Assembly (NCBI RefSeq): GCF_003568865.1
Contig: NZ_CP031115.1
Span: forward strand, 1,426,001-1,490,000
Source of the DNA: Rubrobacter indicoceani
GTDB lineage: Bacteria; Actinomycetota; Rubrobacteria; Rubrobacterales; Rubrobacteraceae
Direction of reading: 5' to 3'
Length of the DNA: 64,000 bases
The notes under the pieces were generated by a model. The model was given only the letters and a program-made list of their open reading frames with translations. It had not been told where the DNA came from and made no database searches. Shown here one piece after another: positions 25,597 through 34,265 of the stretch. Each line of letters begins with the position of its first letter. Position 1 is the first letter of the stretch. The translations under genes and the position numbers were made by a program.

Positions 25597-26348
25597 GTGA
25601 GCAGCTCCAGCGTCAGGGGGCCGAGTGGTTCGCTCTGAGAGAGAGAGACGGCCCCCTCGTTTGCAAGCGAGAGCGCGGCGGCAAAGGCCACGGCCACGTG
25701 CAGGCGGTCCATCTCACGGGTGATCTCCTCAAAGGAAACCGGCCCAGAGCCGCCGAGGGAGGTGCGTATCAGGGCTGCAAGCTCCTGCACGGTCACGGTG
25801 ATCTCCCCGAGGTGGGAGACGGTCGGTTCTTCAAGCCGGGAGAAAAGCCGTCTCGCCGCGAGGTCGAGCTTCCTGCGGTCGAGCTTCAGCCACCCGGGCC
25901 TCGGGCGCAGCTCGTGTCCGGTCGTCAGGTGGCCGGAGTTCTCCTCAAGGCGCACCCGCAGGACCTCGGCCCCGCGCTTTACCCGCAGGTAGAGCGCAAG
26001 CCGCCCGGCGAGCTCCTCCGGCTCTATCGGCTCGTCCTCCTCGCCCGGCTCCGGCTCGAAAAGCGGCAACAGCGTCCGACTCTTGAGAAGCACGAGCGAA
26101 GAGGCCGAACTGGCGAACTCCGCGTCGCGCTCAAGGGCGTTCGTCGCCGCAGTGTCCCGGGAGCTCAGGTAGAGGTCAATAAGCTCCTTCAGCGGAACCT
26201 CGAAGATCTCCACTTCGTCCTTCAATATAAGCGCAAGAAGCCACTCGTATGGACCTGAATATACGTCCAGTTCCACCGTGAACTCCGAGAGCGGCCGGCC
26301 TTCGGGGAAGGGTCCGCTTTCGGGGAGGGGTCCGCTTTCGGGGGTCAT
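25593..26348 (-). CDS. scpA: Segregation and condensation protein A (kleisin)
   Basis: Kleisin subunit of condensin (251 aa). The N-terminal SMC-binding segment is FTVELDVYSGPYEWLLALILKDEVEIFEVPLKELIDLYL, and the C-terminal winged helix includes FEEITREMDRLHVAVAFAAALSLANEG. The first ~20 residues are a Pro-Glu-Ser-Gly repeat (PESGPLPESGPFPEG) encoded by a short 18-bp-like duplication, not part of the family. It overlaps ald and scpB by 4 bp each. Confidence 0.95.
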   Translation of the reverse strand: MTPESGPLPESGPFPEGRPLSEFTVELDVYSGPYEWLLALILKDEVEIFEVPLKELIDLYLSSRDTAATNALERDAEFASSASSLVLLKSRTLLPLFEPEPGEEDEPIEPEELAGRLALYLRVKRGAEVLRVRLEENSGHLTTGHELRPRPGWLKLDRRKLDLAARRLFSRLEEPTVSHLGEITVTVQELAALIRTSLGGSGPVSFEEITREMDRLHVAVAFAAALSLANEGAVSLSQSEPLGPLTLELLT

Positions 26349-27478
26349 CGGACCTCGTCGTGCAGCGGGATAACGGCGGAGATGGAGGTAAAGTCTTCAC
26401 CGGTCGAGCGGGCGAGGACGGGGTCTACGATCCGGCCTTCCGCGACGGCGACGCCCCGTCCCAGGCCGGGGTCGGCGTTCAGGGCGTCTACGAGGCCGGT
26501 GCCGGCGATTCTCTTTACGTAGGGGAGAAGCGCGTTGGAGAGGGCGCGGGTTGCGGTAACGGGGACGCTCGCCGGTACGTTCTTGACGCAGTAGTGCGTT
26601 ACGCCGCCCTCGAAGAAGACCGGCTCGGAGAGCGTCGTCGGTCGGGAGGTTTCGACGCAGCCGCCGGAGTCCACGTCCACGTCTACGATAACGCTCCCCG
26701 GGCGCATCCCCTCGACCGTCTCCCGGTCAACGAGCGCGGGCGTGCGCGAGCTCACGACGTGAACCGCCCCTATCAGAAGGTCTGCTGCAAGTGCGGCCTC
26801 CCTGACGGCGAGGCTGCTCGACGCAAGGGTCGTCACGTTTCTCAGGCGACCGCGCTCCAGCCGCCTCAGGCGTTCAAGGTCGAGGTCGAGGACCGTAACC
26901 TCCGCCCCGAGGCCGCTTGCGACCCGGGCCGCCGCGGAGCCGACCATCCCCGCACCGAGGATCACGACCCGCCCCGGCCTGACCCCGACCGCCCCGCCGA
27001 GAAGGATGCCCCGACCACCGGCCTGAAACTGCAGGTAGTGAGCCCCGATCTGCGGCACGAGCCGGCCCCCGATCTCGCTCATCGGCGTCAGTATCGGGAG
27101 CCCTCCCCGGGTGTCCCGGACGGCCTCCGAGGCCACCGCGACGCACCGGCTCCTCATTATCCCGGCCATCATCTGCGGGTTTACCTGAAGCGAGAGAAAA
27201 GAAAGAAGGATCATCCCCTCCCGGAGGTATCCGTACTCCCCGGGCGTCGGGCCGTAGACCTTCACTACAAGCTCCGATTCCTCGTAGACGCGCCCCGGCT
27301 CTTCGGTGACGATCGCCCCGGCCTCCAGGTACTGCGCGTCGGAGATGCTCGAAGCCTCGCCCGCCCCGGATTCGACGATCACCCGGTGTCCTTCGCGCCT
27401 GAGTTCGTTGACGGCGTACGGCCCGAGCGCGACGCGGCTCTCGTTGGGGTGCCTCTCCCTCGGGACGCCGACCCTCAC
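26345..27478 (-). CDS. ald: Alanine dehydrogenase
   Basis: NAD-dependent interconversion of alanine with pyruvate and ammonia (377 aa). Visible: [20 protein letters not shown] (Arg15 region), the catalytic Lys and His regions ([17 protein letters not shown]), the Rossmann motif [14 protein letters not shown], and ENVPASVP-like [22 protein letters not shown]. It lies at the position where M. tuberculosis has xerD in the scpA cluster. It overlaps DUF3866 and scpA by 4 bp each, so it is in the condensin operon. Confidence 0.96.
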   Translation of the reverse strand: MRVGVPRERHPNESRVALGPYAVNELRREGHRVIVESGAGEASSISDAQYLEAGAIVTEEPGRVYEESELVVKVYGPTPGEYGYLREGMILLSFLSLQVNPQMMAGIMRSRCVAVASEAVRDTRGGLPILTPMSEIGGRLVPQIGAHYLQFQAGGRGILLGGAVGVRPGRVVILGAGMVGSAAARVASGLGAEVTVLDLDLERLRRLERGRLRNVTTLASSSLAVREAALAADLLIGAVHVVSSRTPALVDRETVEGMRPGSVIVDVDVDSGGCVETSRPTTLSEPVFFEGGVTHYCVKNVPASVPVTATRALSNALLPYVKRIAGTGLVDALNADPGLGRGVAVAEGRIVDPVLARSTGEDFTSISAVIPLHDEVR

Positions 27479-28569
27479 GCCCCGACCTCTTCGGAGAGCG
27501 CGACCTCGACCGCCGCGGCGGCCGCGTCAAAGAAAACCGGGTCCTCCATGTAGCCTCGTCCCATACTGCGGAAGGTTAACCCGAACCGCCCCTCCAATCC
27601 AGCCGCCGAACCCTTCGAGGGCACGAACTCGTGCCGCCCGGAGCCCCGGAAATCTGCTGGAAGCTCGCAGCCCGACTCCGGCACGGCGACCCGACATCCG
27701 GCGAGCGTGGCCTCGAGCGCGGTCAGGGTGTGGTGCGAGATCCCCCGGTGCCGCTCGCGGGGTTCCGCAGCCGAAAGCCGCGGCGCAAGCACCGGGCGCG
27801 CCCCGAGCGCACAGGCGGCGTTGAGCGCACCGGCAGCCGACATCCCGCCGTGCCCGTACCTCGAGTTCGTCCCGACGATCCCCGGCCCGATACCGACAAG
27901 GACGATGTCCCCCGCCGAGGCGGCGACCTCCAGCCCGCTGTAGATGTTTGGAGCCTCCAAATCGCCCCCGAAGCAGGCCCCGACCGAAACCACCGGGCCG
28001 AGCAGACCGGAACTTCTGAGCTCCCGCACCGAGCCGGAGAAGCCAACGCCCAGCGCCCCCCCCTCCTGCCAGACAAAAGAGACCCGGCGGCGGCGGCTCG
28101 CAGCCGCCGAGCACGCCACCGCAAGATGCGAGTGCAGCCCCAGCACAACGACCGGAACCCCTCGAAGCGGGAGATCAGCCTCCGGAAGATCTCCCCGGGC
28201 CGACGCGTTCGAGGTTCCGTGGACGCCTTTCGGGAGCTGCGCCGGAAACTGGAGCGGCGTGTAGGGGAGCTTTACGAAGTGGTCGTTGTTTGGGATGGGC
28301 CCGACTTCCGCGTCGGCCTCCGGCACGACGAATACGACCCCGCCCGTTCCGAGACCCATCTCGACCCCGAGGGTGTTCACCAGCACCTCCTGCCCGACGG
28401 CGATACCGGGGTCCTCCCCGAACCCGCCCGCAGAGAACTGCGGGTACAGAACGGCCCCGAACTCCCCCCCGGCGAGCGGCCCGCCGAGAAGCCGGACCCT
28501 ACCGGTAGAAGCCCCGTCGGCGTCCAACCGGCCCGTGACCACCGCCCGGCGAAGGGTCAGATCGCTCAT
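27475..28569 (-). CDS. DUF3866 family protein
   Basis: A 364-residue protein of the actinobacterial/clostridial DUF3866 family. Typical segments: the N-terminal YPQFSAG... strand-rich part, VLGLHSHLAVACSAA, SFVWQEGGALGVGFSGSVRELR, GPVVSVGACFGGDLEAPNIYSGL, VLVGIGPGIVGTNSRYGHGGMSA and HRGISHHTLTALE. No catalytic motif of a known enzyme can be named and the function is unknown. The conserved His and Asp and the GP/GIVGT glycine loops suggest an enzyme or ligand-binding fold. It overlaps its neighbours by 4 bp. Confidence 0.85.
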   Translation of the reverse strand: MSDLTLRRAVVTGRLDADGASTGRVRLLGGPLAGGEFGAVLYPQFSAGGFGEDPGIAVGQEVLVNTLGVEMGLGTGGVVFVVPEADAEVGPIPNNDHFVKLPYTPLQFPAQLPKGVHGTSNASARGDLPEADLPLRGVPVVVLGLHSHLAVACSAAASRRRRVSFVWQEGGALGVGFSGSVRELRSSGLLGPVVSVGACFGGDLEAPNIYSGLEVAASAGDIVLVGIGPGIVGTNSRYGHGGMSAAGALNAACALGARPVLAPRLSAAEPRERHRGISHHTLTALEATLAGCRVAVPESGCELPADFRGSGRHEFVPSKGSAAGLEGRFGLTFRSMGRGYMEDPVFFDAAAAAVEVALSEEVGA

Positions 28570-29096
28570 TTACCCTCGCAGAGCCCGGCCTCGACGAGAA
28601 GCCGCATCACATCCCTGTCCCCGCCCGTCCCGACGCGGAGGCCGGTACGGTCCTCGCCAGAAAGAAACCCCTGCGGGTTCTCGCCTCCGAGAACCACCTC
28701 GCGGGTAGCGTGCCCGCCCCCCGCCAGCAACCGCCCGACCCTCTCCGCCAGAGCGGCATCCGACTCTGATGCGGAGTCCTCCCGCTTCACCGCGACCTCC
28801 ATCACCGTCTCCCGGGCCGCCGAGAAAGCCGCCAGGCTCCGCAGCACCTCCTCCACTTCCCCCTCCGCCAGCACCGAGATCCGCACCGAAACCCGCACCG
28901 CACCCGACGGTCTCCCCGCTTCGACCTCCACCCCAACGTCGGGGTGCCGAAGCTCCGGCCCGAAAAGGTCCGACCGGGCCTCTGAGAGAAGGCTTCGAGC
29001 CGACGTTTCGGGACGTGGTGTCAGCGTAGCGCGGATAAGGGCGGCTCCGGCTGCGGAGAGGTAGATAAAACCGGCCGGGGCGTCCGGCAGCGGCAC
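28566..29096 (-). CDS. Conserved-looking hypothetical protein in the ald-DUF3866 operon
   Basis: A 176-residue protein of unknown function, Ala-, Glu- and Arg-rich, with no membrane segment, signal peptide or cysteine cluster in its core. I see no recognisable motif. It overlaps the DUF3866 gene by 4 bp and follows pyrG after ~50 bp, so it is translated with its neighbours. Codon usage is like theirs (GC at third positions), supporting a real gene. Confidence 0.6.
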   Translation of the reverse strand: MPLPDAPAGFIYLSAAGAALIRATLTPRPETSARSLLSEARSDLFGPELRHPDVGVEVEAGRPSGAVRVSVRISVLAEGEVEEVLRSLAAFSAARETVMEVAVKREDSASESDAALAERVGRLLAGGGHATREVVLGGENPQGFLSGEDRTGLRVGTGGDRDVMRLLVEAGLCEGK

Positions 29097-29146
29097 GACC
29101 GTCCCGGGGGCCCGGAGGCCCGGAGCCCCGGCGCGCTCCGGGGCCG

Positions 29147-30808
29147 TCAGGGTCGGGTTTCCCCGGCGGCCGGCCTCACGGTCGCTGCGGGGTCCGCGCA
29201 GGCCGCGACAAAGCCCCGGAAAAGCGGGTGAGACTCAAGCGGACGGCTCTTGAACTCGGGATGGAACTGGCTGGCGATAAAGAACGGGTGGTCTCTTATC
29301 TCCGCTATCTCGACGAGCCTCCCGTCCGGCGACGTGCCGCTGAAGTCCATTCCGGCCCCGGTAAGAACCTCGCGGTAGGCGTTGTTCACCTCGTAGCGGT
29401 GGCGGTGGCGTTCCTGAACCTCGTCCTCACCGTAGACCTTGCGGGCCAGGGTTCCCGGCTCGAGCCTGCACGGGTAAGCCCCGAGGCGCATAGTCCCGCC
29501 CATATCCACCCCGATTTGATCCGCCATGATCGCGATAACCGGGTGCGGCGTCTCCTCGTCGAACTCCGTGGAGTTCGCAAGCTCGAGCCCGGCGACGTTC
29601 CTTGCGTACTCGATGACCGCTATCTGCATCCCGAGACAAAGCCCCAGATAAGGCGTCTTTGTCTCACGGGCGTAGCGCGCCGCCTCGAGCTTGCCCTCTA
29701 TCCCTCGCGCCCCGAAGCCGTGCAGGACCAGAACCCCGTCGGCGGCTTCGAGGTACTCGCGGGCGGCGGCCTGATCCTTCAGCAGCTCCGCGTCAACCCA
29801 GTCAAGCTCCACGTTGACCCCGTTCGCCCCGCCAGCGTGCTCCAGCGACTCGACGACCGAGAGGTACGCGTCCTTGAGCTTGATGTACTTCCCGATAACG
29901 GCGACCCTGACCGTCTTCTCGGCGGACTTCAGCCGCCGGACAAGGTCGCGCCACTCAAGCAGGTCGGCCTCCGGAACGGGGAGGCCGAGCTTGTCGAGAA
30001 CGTGCGAGTCGAGCCCGGCTTCGTGCAGGTGCAGCGGGATGTCGTAGAGGGTGTCCACGTCTTCGGCCGGGATAACGGAGTCAAGCTCCACGTCGCCGAA
30101 AAGGGAGATCTTCCTGCGGATATCCTCGCCCATCGGCCGGTCAACCCGGCACACCAGAACGTCGGCGGAGATGCCTATCTCCCTGAGCCTCTGGGCGGAG
30201 TGCTGGGTCGGTTTGGTCTTGAGTTCCCCGGCGGCCTCGATGTAGGGAACGTAGCTTACGTGCATGTAGAGGACGTTTCTGCGCCCGACGTCGTTTCTGA
30301 ACTGCCGGATGGCCTCGAGAAACGGAAGGCTCTCTATGTCCCCGACGGTGCCGCCGATCTCGGTGATAACGATGTCCTTGTCCTTGCCGAGCCGGCCGAT
30401 CCTGTTCTTTATCTCGTTTGTTATATGCGGGATGACCTGCACGGTGGCCCCGAGGTAATCCCCCCGCCGCTCGCGCTGGATGACCTCCCAGTAGACGCTG
30501 CCGCTTGTAACGTTGGAGAGCCTGCCGAGGTTCTCACCGAGAAACCGCTCGTAGTGTCCGAGGTCGAGGTCGGTCTCGGCCCCGTCCTCGGTTACAAAGA
30601 CCTCGCCGTGCTGGTAGGGGTTCATCGTGCCGGGGTCCACGTTTATGTACGGGTCGAACTTCTGCAGGACGACCCGGTAGCCCCGCGCCTTCAGGAGCAT
30701 GGCCAGCGAGGCCGCGCTCGTCCCCTTGCCGATGGACGAGACTACCCCGCCCGTAACGAAGATGTACTTTGTACCGTTCTCAGAAACCGAATTATTCAAA
30801 TTACTCAC
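29147..30808 (-). CDS. pyrG: CTP synthase
   Basis: Makes CTP from UTP with glutamine (553 aa, normal length). The synthetase domain opens [23 protein letters not shown], with [13 protein letters not shown]. The glutaminase domain has the catalytic Cys in [17 protein letters not shown] and the His-Glu pair in QFHPEFKS. It overlaps the upstream transferase gene by 8 bp. The recN-steA-steB-pyrG neighbourhood is the mycobacterial one. Confidence 0.98.
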   Translation of the reverse strand: MSNLNNSVSENGTKYIFVTGGVVSSIGKGTSAASLAMLLKARGYRVVLQKFDPYINVDPGTMNPYQHGEVFVTEDGAETDLDLGHYERFLGENLGRLSNVTSGSVYWEVIQRERRGDYLGATVQVIPHITNEIKNRIGRLGKDKDIVITEIGGTVGDIESLPFLEAIRQFRNDVGRRNVLYMHVSYVPYIEAAGELKTKPTQHSAQRLREIGISADVLVCRVDRPMGEDIRRKISLFGDVELDSVIPAEDVDTLYDIPLHLHEAGLDSHVLDKLGLPVPEADLLEWRDLVRRLKSAEKTVRVAVIGKYIKLKDAYLSVVESLEHAGGANGVNVELDWVDAELLKDQAAAREYLEAADGVLVLHGFGARGIEGKLEAARYARETKTPYLGLCLGMQIAVIEYARNVAGLELANSTEFDEETPHPVIAIMADQIGVDMGGTMRLGAYPCRLEPGTLARKVYGEDEVQERHRHRYEVNNAYREVLTGAGMDFSGTSPDGRLVEIAEIRDHPFFIASQFHPEFKSRPLESHPLFRGFVAACADPAATVRPAAGETRP

Positions 30809-31595
30809 CGCGCACCCGCCCCCATAGATCCAGCCACCTTAAAACTCCAACCTCCTGTATTAAACGGGATATCGAGGAAAACTCCGCAACCAGCGTCAAC
30901 GAGACTACCAGAAGCCCCGCAACTATCCACACCGCACCCGGCCCGACCGATAGAACGAGAAGCCCGACAGCCGAACCGCAGGCCGCCGCTCCGGCATCCC
31001 CGAGCATGATACGCCCTCTGACGTCGAAATAAAACAGGGCGCATATTCCCCCGACAAGCCCCGATAAGGCAGACGCAGCCCACCCCGGAGCGGCGAACAG
31101 CACGACGAGCGCCGGCAGCAGGGTGAACTTTATCGCCCTTCCGGGCCGTACGTCGAAGAGGTTCCCGAGGTTCGCCCAGCCCGCGAGCAGAAAAGCCCCG
31201 ACAAGCGCCGAAACCCCGACCCCGAAGACCCACACCCCGACAAGGAGCGCGCCCCCGCCGAAGGCGAGTATCTTTACCAGCCCGGTGGTCAGCCGCCTGG
31301 CCAGAAGCGCCCCGACGTGCCCCCGAAAACCCCGCGCTCCGCCGTCTCCCCAGACGTCGTCCACAAACCCGACCACCACCGCAAGCAGCAGATACGATGA
31401 AAACACAAAGAAATCCCCGCCGGTGCCGGAGAAAAGCGTCAGGAGTATTATCGGCAGCAGCACAGCGCCCGCTGCGGTCGGGATCTGTTTGCCGGTGAAG
31501 TTGGGTTGCGTCGGTAGGAACTTTCCGGCGGGGGCGAGGGCCAGAAGGGTTACGGCTGCGCCGATCAGGAAGAGAAGCGGCGCGTTCACGGCCAC
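30801..31595 (-). CDS. MraY/WecA-like phosphosugar-prenyl-phosphate transferase
   Basis: A polytopic membrane protein (264 aa, about eight hydrophobic segments) of the polyprenyl-phosphate N-acetylhexosamine-1-phosphate transferase superfamily. The Asp-rich motif [11 protein letters not shown], the [12 protein letters not shown] segment and [12 protein letters not shown] correspond to the three conserved loops. It is shorter than MraY (~320-360 aa) and lacks the HHH-containing fifth loop in recognisable form, so the substrate is open. It overlaps the GT2 gene by 10 bp and pyrG by 8 bp. A role in making a lipid-linked envelope glycan is inferred. Confidence 0.82.
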   Translation of the reverse strand: MAVNAPLLFLIGAAVTLLALAPAGKFLPTQPNFTGKQIPTAAGAVLLPIILLTLFSGTGGDFFVFSSYLLLAVVVGFVDDVWGDGGARGFRGHVGALLARRLTTGLVKILAFGGGALLVGVWVFGVGVSALVGAFLLAGWANLGNLFDVRPGRAIKFTLLPALVVLFAAPGWAASALSGLVGGICALFYFDVRGRIMLGDAGAAACGSAVGLLVLSVGPGAVWIVAGLLVVSLTLVAEFSSISRLIQEVGVLRWLDLWGRVRGE

Positions 31596-32275
31596 CGGAG
31601 GCGGTCGCCGCGCAGGGCGCGGAGCACGTCGCAGCCCTGTCGGGCGCGGTGGGAGAAGCCCCGGAGGGATTTACCGGTGGCGCGGTGCGAGAGTTCGACC
31701 GGTATCTCCGCCGGGGTGATCCCGGCTTCAAGGAGGTCGAGGGTCATCCCGACCTCGGCCCCGAAGCCGGGCGCAACGCCGGGCAGGCCGTAGAGCGGTC
31801 CGGCGAAAAGCGCGCGCTGACCGGAGAGCGGTTCTACGGGTGAGAACCCGGTGCGGGCCGCGATGCTTTTCCGGGCGAGGCGTTTCACCGTCCCGAACCC
31901 GCCACCCCCGGCTACTGAGGCCGGAAAGGCTGCGATGGCGACCGGCGACTCGGTGGTGAGGGCTTCGAGAAGCGCGGAGAGTCCGGCGGCGGTCGCTCCG
32001 AGGTCTGCGTCGCAGAGGAGTATCGCGTCGGGGACGCGGCGTCGGGCGCGGGTCAGGCCGGAGAGCATCGCCCCGCCCTTGCCGTTCTCCCCGGTTGTTC
32101 GCACCACCTCGGCCCCGAGGGACCCTGCGACCTCCCCGGTCGCATCCACGCTGGCGTCGTCCACGACAACGAAGTGCGCAAGACCGGGGAGGTTCGCAAG
32201 AGAGGCGAGGGTTTCGCCGATGCGCCCGGCCTCGTTTCGGGCGGGGACGACCGCTACCGTTCTTATCGGGTTCAC
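31586..32275 (-). CDS. Family 2 glycosyltransferase
   Basis: A 229-residue GT-A transferase, without membrane helices. VAVVPARNEAGRIGETLASLANL is the nucleotide-binding start, VDDASVDATGEVA follows, and the metal motif is LLCDADLGAT. The C-terminal half (LSGQRALFAGPLYGLPG, GFGAEVGMTLDLLEAG) resembles glucosyl-3-phosphoglycerate synthase/dolichol-phosphate-sugar synthases. Coupled to the phosphosugar transferase gene, so both probably act in the same lipid-linked glycan pathway. Confidence 0.85.
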   Translation of the reverse strand: MNPIRTVAVVPARNEAGRIGETLASLANLPGLAHFVVVDDASVDATGEVAGSLGAEVVRTTGENGKGGAMLSGLTRARRRVPDAILLCDADLGATAAGLSALLEALTTESPVAIAAFPASVAGGGGFGTVKRLARKSIAARTGFSPVEPLSGQRALFAGPLYGLPGVAPGFGAEVGMTLDLLEAGITPAEIPVELSHRATGKSLRGFSHRARQGCDVLRALRGDRLRWP

Positions 32276-32279
32276 CGGG

Positions 32280-33095
32280 TCATTCCGGGGTCGGGAACGG
32301 ATCGGAGGCGGTATCTTTGGTCCCGTAGGAGCCGTCCTGATCCGAGTTGGCGAGGGTGATCACGGCGGCGAGCCCGGCGGGGGTGTCGGCGTTGTCTACG
32401 GAGGGGAGGCCCGCGCTCTGGAAGAGCGCTATCTCCGAGCGGCCGGGGGAGGTCGGTTCGGCCCCGACTACGCGAATGCCGTAGTCGTTCCAGAGGTCAA
32501 AGACTTCGGCCTCGGCCTCGTTGAGCGCGTCGAGCGTCCCGGAGGGGGCGTTGGCCGGGATCTCCCCGCCCCCCACGAAGATAACGATCTGCGGTGGCAC
32601 GCTGGCGTCTCCGGGTTCGGTGGCGACGGCTTCGGCGAGGTCCAGGTAATCGCCCTGAAGCGGTGTGGTCGTCTCGGATGCGGAGGTTACCTCGCCCGGC
32701 AGGGTCGGCGAGGGGAGTTCCTCGACCGCCGTTACCTCGGCCCCGGCGAGGTCCAGCGCCTCGAGAACACCGCTCACGGTCTCACCGTCGGAGTACGGCC
32801 CGGAGACCACGGCGACCTCTAGACCGGTCAGCGTTCCGGCGTTGATAGCCTCGGACATCCCGACCATAAGCCTCTCGTTCACGACCGTCCTTTCCTGAAG
32901 CCGCTCTATCTGACGGTCCCGGACGGCAATGGCCTCCTGCTGCTCGGAGAATCGCTCCTGCACCTCGGTGATCTGACCCTCGAGGCTGTCCGTTACCACG
33001 CCCTGATCCGCAACCGCGACCCCGAGGAGTATCCCGATGGCGAGCGCGAGAAAGACGCTTATAAGCGAGATCAGATGATAACGGAGGTCGGGCAT
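32280..33095 (-). CDS. steB: SteB/MctB-family membrane-anchored protein
   Basis: A 271-residue protein beginning MPDLRYHLISLISVFLALAIGILLGV, the signal-anchor hallmark of the MctB/SteB family, then a coiled coil (residues ~35-75) and an extracytoplasmic domain. Homologues are called copper transporter MctB in mycobacteria and cell-separation protein SteB in corynebacteria. Here the steA neighbour 9 bp upstream argues for the SteAB cytokinetic role. The C-terminus is variable. Confidence 0.82.
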   Translation of the reverse strand: MPDLRYHLISLISVFLALAIGILLGVAVADQGVVTDSLEGQITEVQERFSEQQEAIAVRDRQIERLQERTVVNERLMVGMSEAINAGTLTGLEVAVVSGPYSDGETVSGVLEALDLAGAEVTAVEELPSPTLPGEVTSASETTTPLQGDYLDLAEAVATEPGDASVPPQIVIFVGGGEIPANAPSGTLDALNEAEAEVFDLWNDYGIRVVGAEPTSPGRSEIALFQSAGLPSVDNADTPAGLAAVITLANSDQDGSYGTKDTASDPFPTPE

Positions 33096-33104
33096 CTACC
33101 GGCC

Positions 33105-34265
33105 CTAGATCCCGAGGAGCAGCCGGAGCCTGATCGCAAGTAAGTTAAAGATATCGGCCATCTGCTCGGAAGAATACACGACCGCCGATACCGCGGTCAG
33201 CCCCGCCGCTACAAGCGCAATGAGCAGGACCGGCGAAACCCTTGTCGGGTAGAGCTTTGACACCCCCTTGGCGTCCACGAGCCTCGGCCCGACTTTCAGC
33301 CGGGTCAGAAAGGTCGAAGACGCCCCGCGCCGCCCCTTGTCGAGAAACTCGACGAGCCCGACGTGCGTCCCGACGGCGACTATCAGCTCCGCCCCGCACT
33401 GCTCGGCGATGAGTATCGCGATATCCTCCGAAAGCCCCGGCGCTCGCAGGGTCGGGACGTTTTTTATCCCGGCTCTGCCGAGCGGCTCCAACCCCGGCGC
33501 GCCGCCGTTCGGGTAGGCGTGTACCAGCACGCTCCTCGCCTCCCGCATCCCGCGCTCCGAGACGGAGTCCATGTCCCCGAAGAGCAGGTCCGGTCTGCAG
33601 CCGACCTCAAGAAGCGCGTCGGCCCCGCCGTCCACGGCGATGACAAACGGCCTCTCACCCCGGATATACGGCCTGAGGGCGATGAGATCCTGCCGGTAGT
33701 CGTAGCCGCGAACCACGATAAGAACCTGCCTGCCCCGTACCCTCCGCGCTATCTCCTGCGGAACGTCGAAGGTCGAGAACAGCAGATCCCGCTCGACGTG
33801 CATGAACTCGACGGTGTTCTTTGCAAAGCTCTCGAGCGCGGCCCCGACGGCCTCCCGACTCTCCCGGAGCCGCCGCTCGGCCGTCTCCTCATCGAGATGC
33901 TCCCCCCGCGCAACAAACCGCCCGCCCCTGTACAGAGAGTCCCCCCGAAGCTCCACCTCATCACCGTCCCGAACCCCCTCAAACGCCGCCTCCCCAACCC
34001 GGTCCAGTATGTAAACCCCCGCCCGGGCCAGTATAAAAGGCCCGAGGTTCGGATAGGTCCCCGTCGCGGACCCCGCCGCGTTCACAACCGCCCGAACCCC
34101 CGAGTCGACCAGCGTCTCAGCCGTTACCCGATCAAGGTTCTCGTGATGTATTATGGGTATAGTTTCCTCGGAGAGCCGGGCGACGATGTCTTTTGTCTTG
34201 CGTCCGAGAACGGCTCGTCCGGTGAGGTTCATCCCGTTGGGCGGGCTGTTTTCCCCGTTTCTCAC
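33105..34265 (-). CDS. steA: SteA-like cytokinetic protein
   Basis: A 386-residue protein with a large cytoplasmic domain resembling thiamin pyrophosphokinase folds (VIAVDGGADALLEVGCRPDLLFGDMDSVSE) and a C-terminal membrane helix (VSPVLLIALVAAGLTAVSAVVY). This matches SteA, which with SteB supports septum splitting in corynebacteria. The gene overlaps recN by 4 bp, in the order recN-steA-steB as in M. tuberculosis. A heptamer (34148-34154) sits in its 5' region, coding for part of PIIHHE. Confidence 0.85.
   Translation of the reverse strand: MRNGENSPPNGMNLTGRAVLGRKTKDIVARLSEETIPIIHHENLDRVTAETLVDSGVRAVVNAAGSATGTYPNLGPFILARAGVYILDRVGEAAFEGVRDGDEVELRGDSLYRGGRFVARGEHLDEETAERRLRESREAVGAALESFAKNTVEFMHVERDLLFSTFDVPQEIARRVRGRQVLIVVRGYDYRQDLIALRPYIRGERPFVIAVDGGADALLEVGCRPDLLFGDMDSVSERGMREARSVLVHAYPNGGAPGLEPLGRAGIKNVPTLRAPGLSEDIAILIAEQCGAELIVAVGTHVGLVEFLDKGRRGASSTFLTRLKVGPRLVDAKGVSKLYPTRVSPVLLIALVAAGLTAVSAVVYSSEQMADIFNLLAIRLRLLLGI

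Noticed and set aside
29228-31009. A 593-codon + strand frame opposite pyrG
   Set aside because: Antisense to CTP synthase with all motifs on the - strand; no domain in the + frame.
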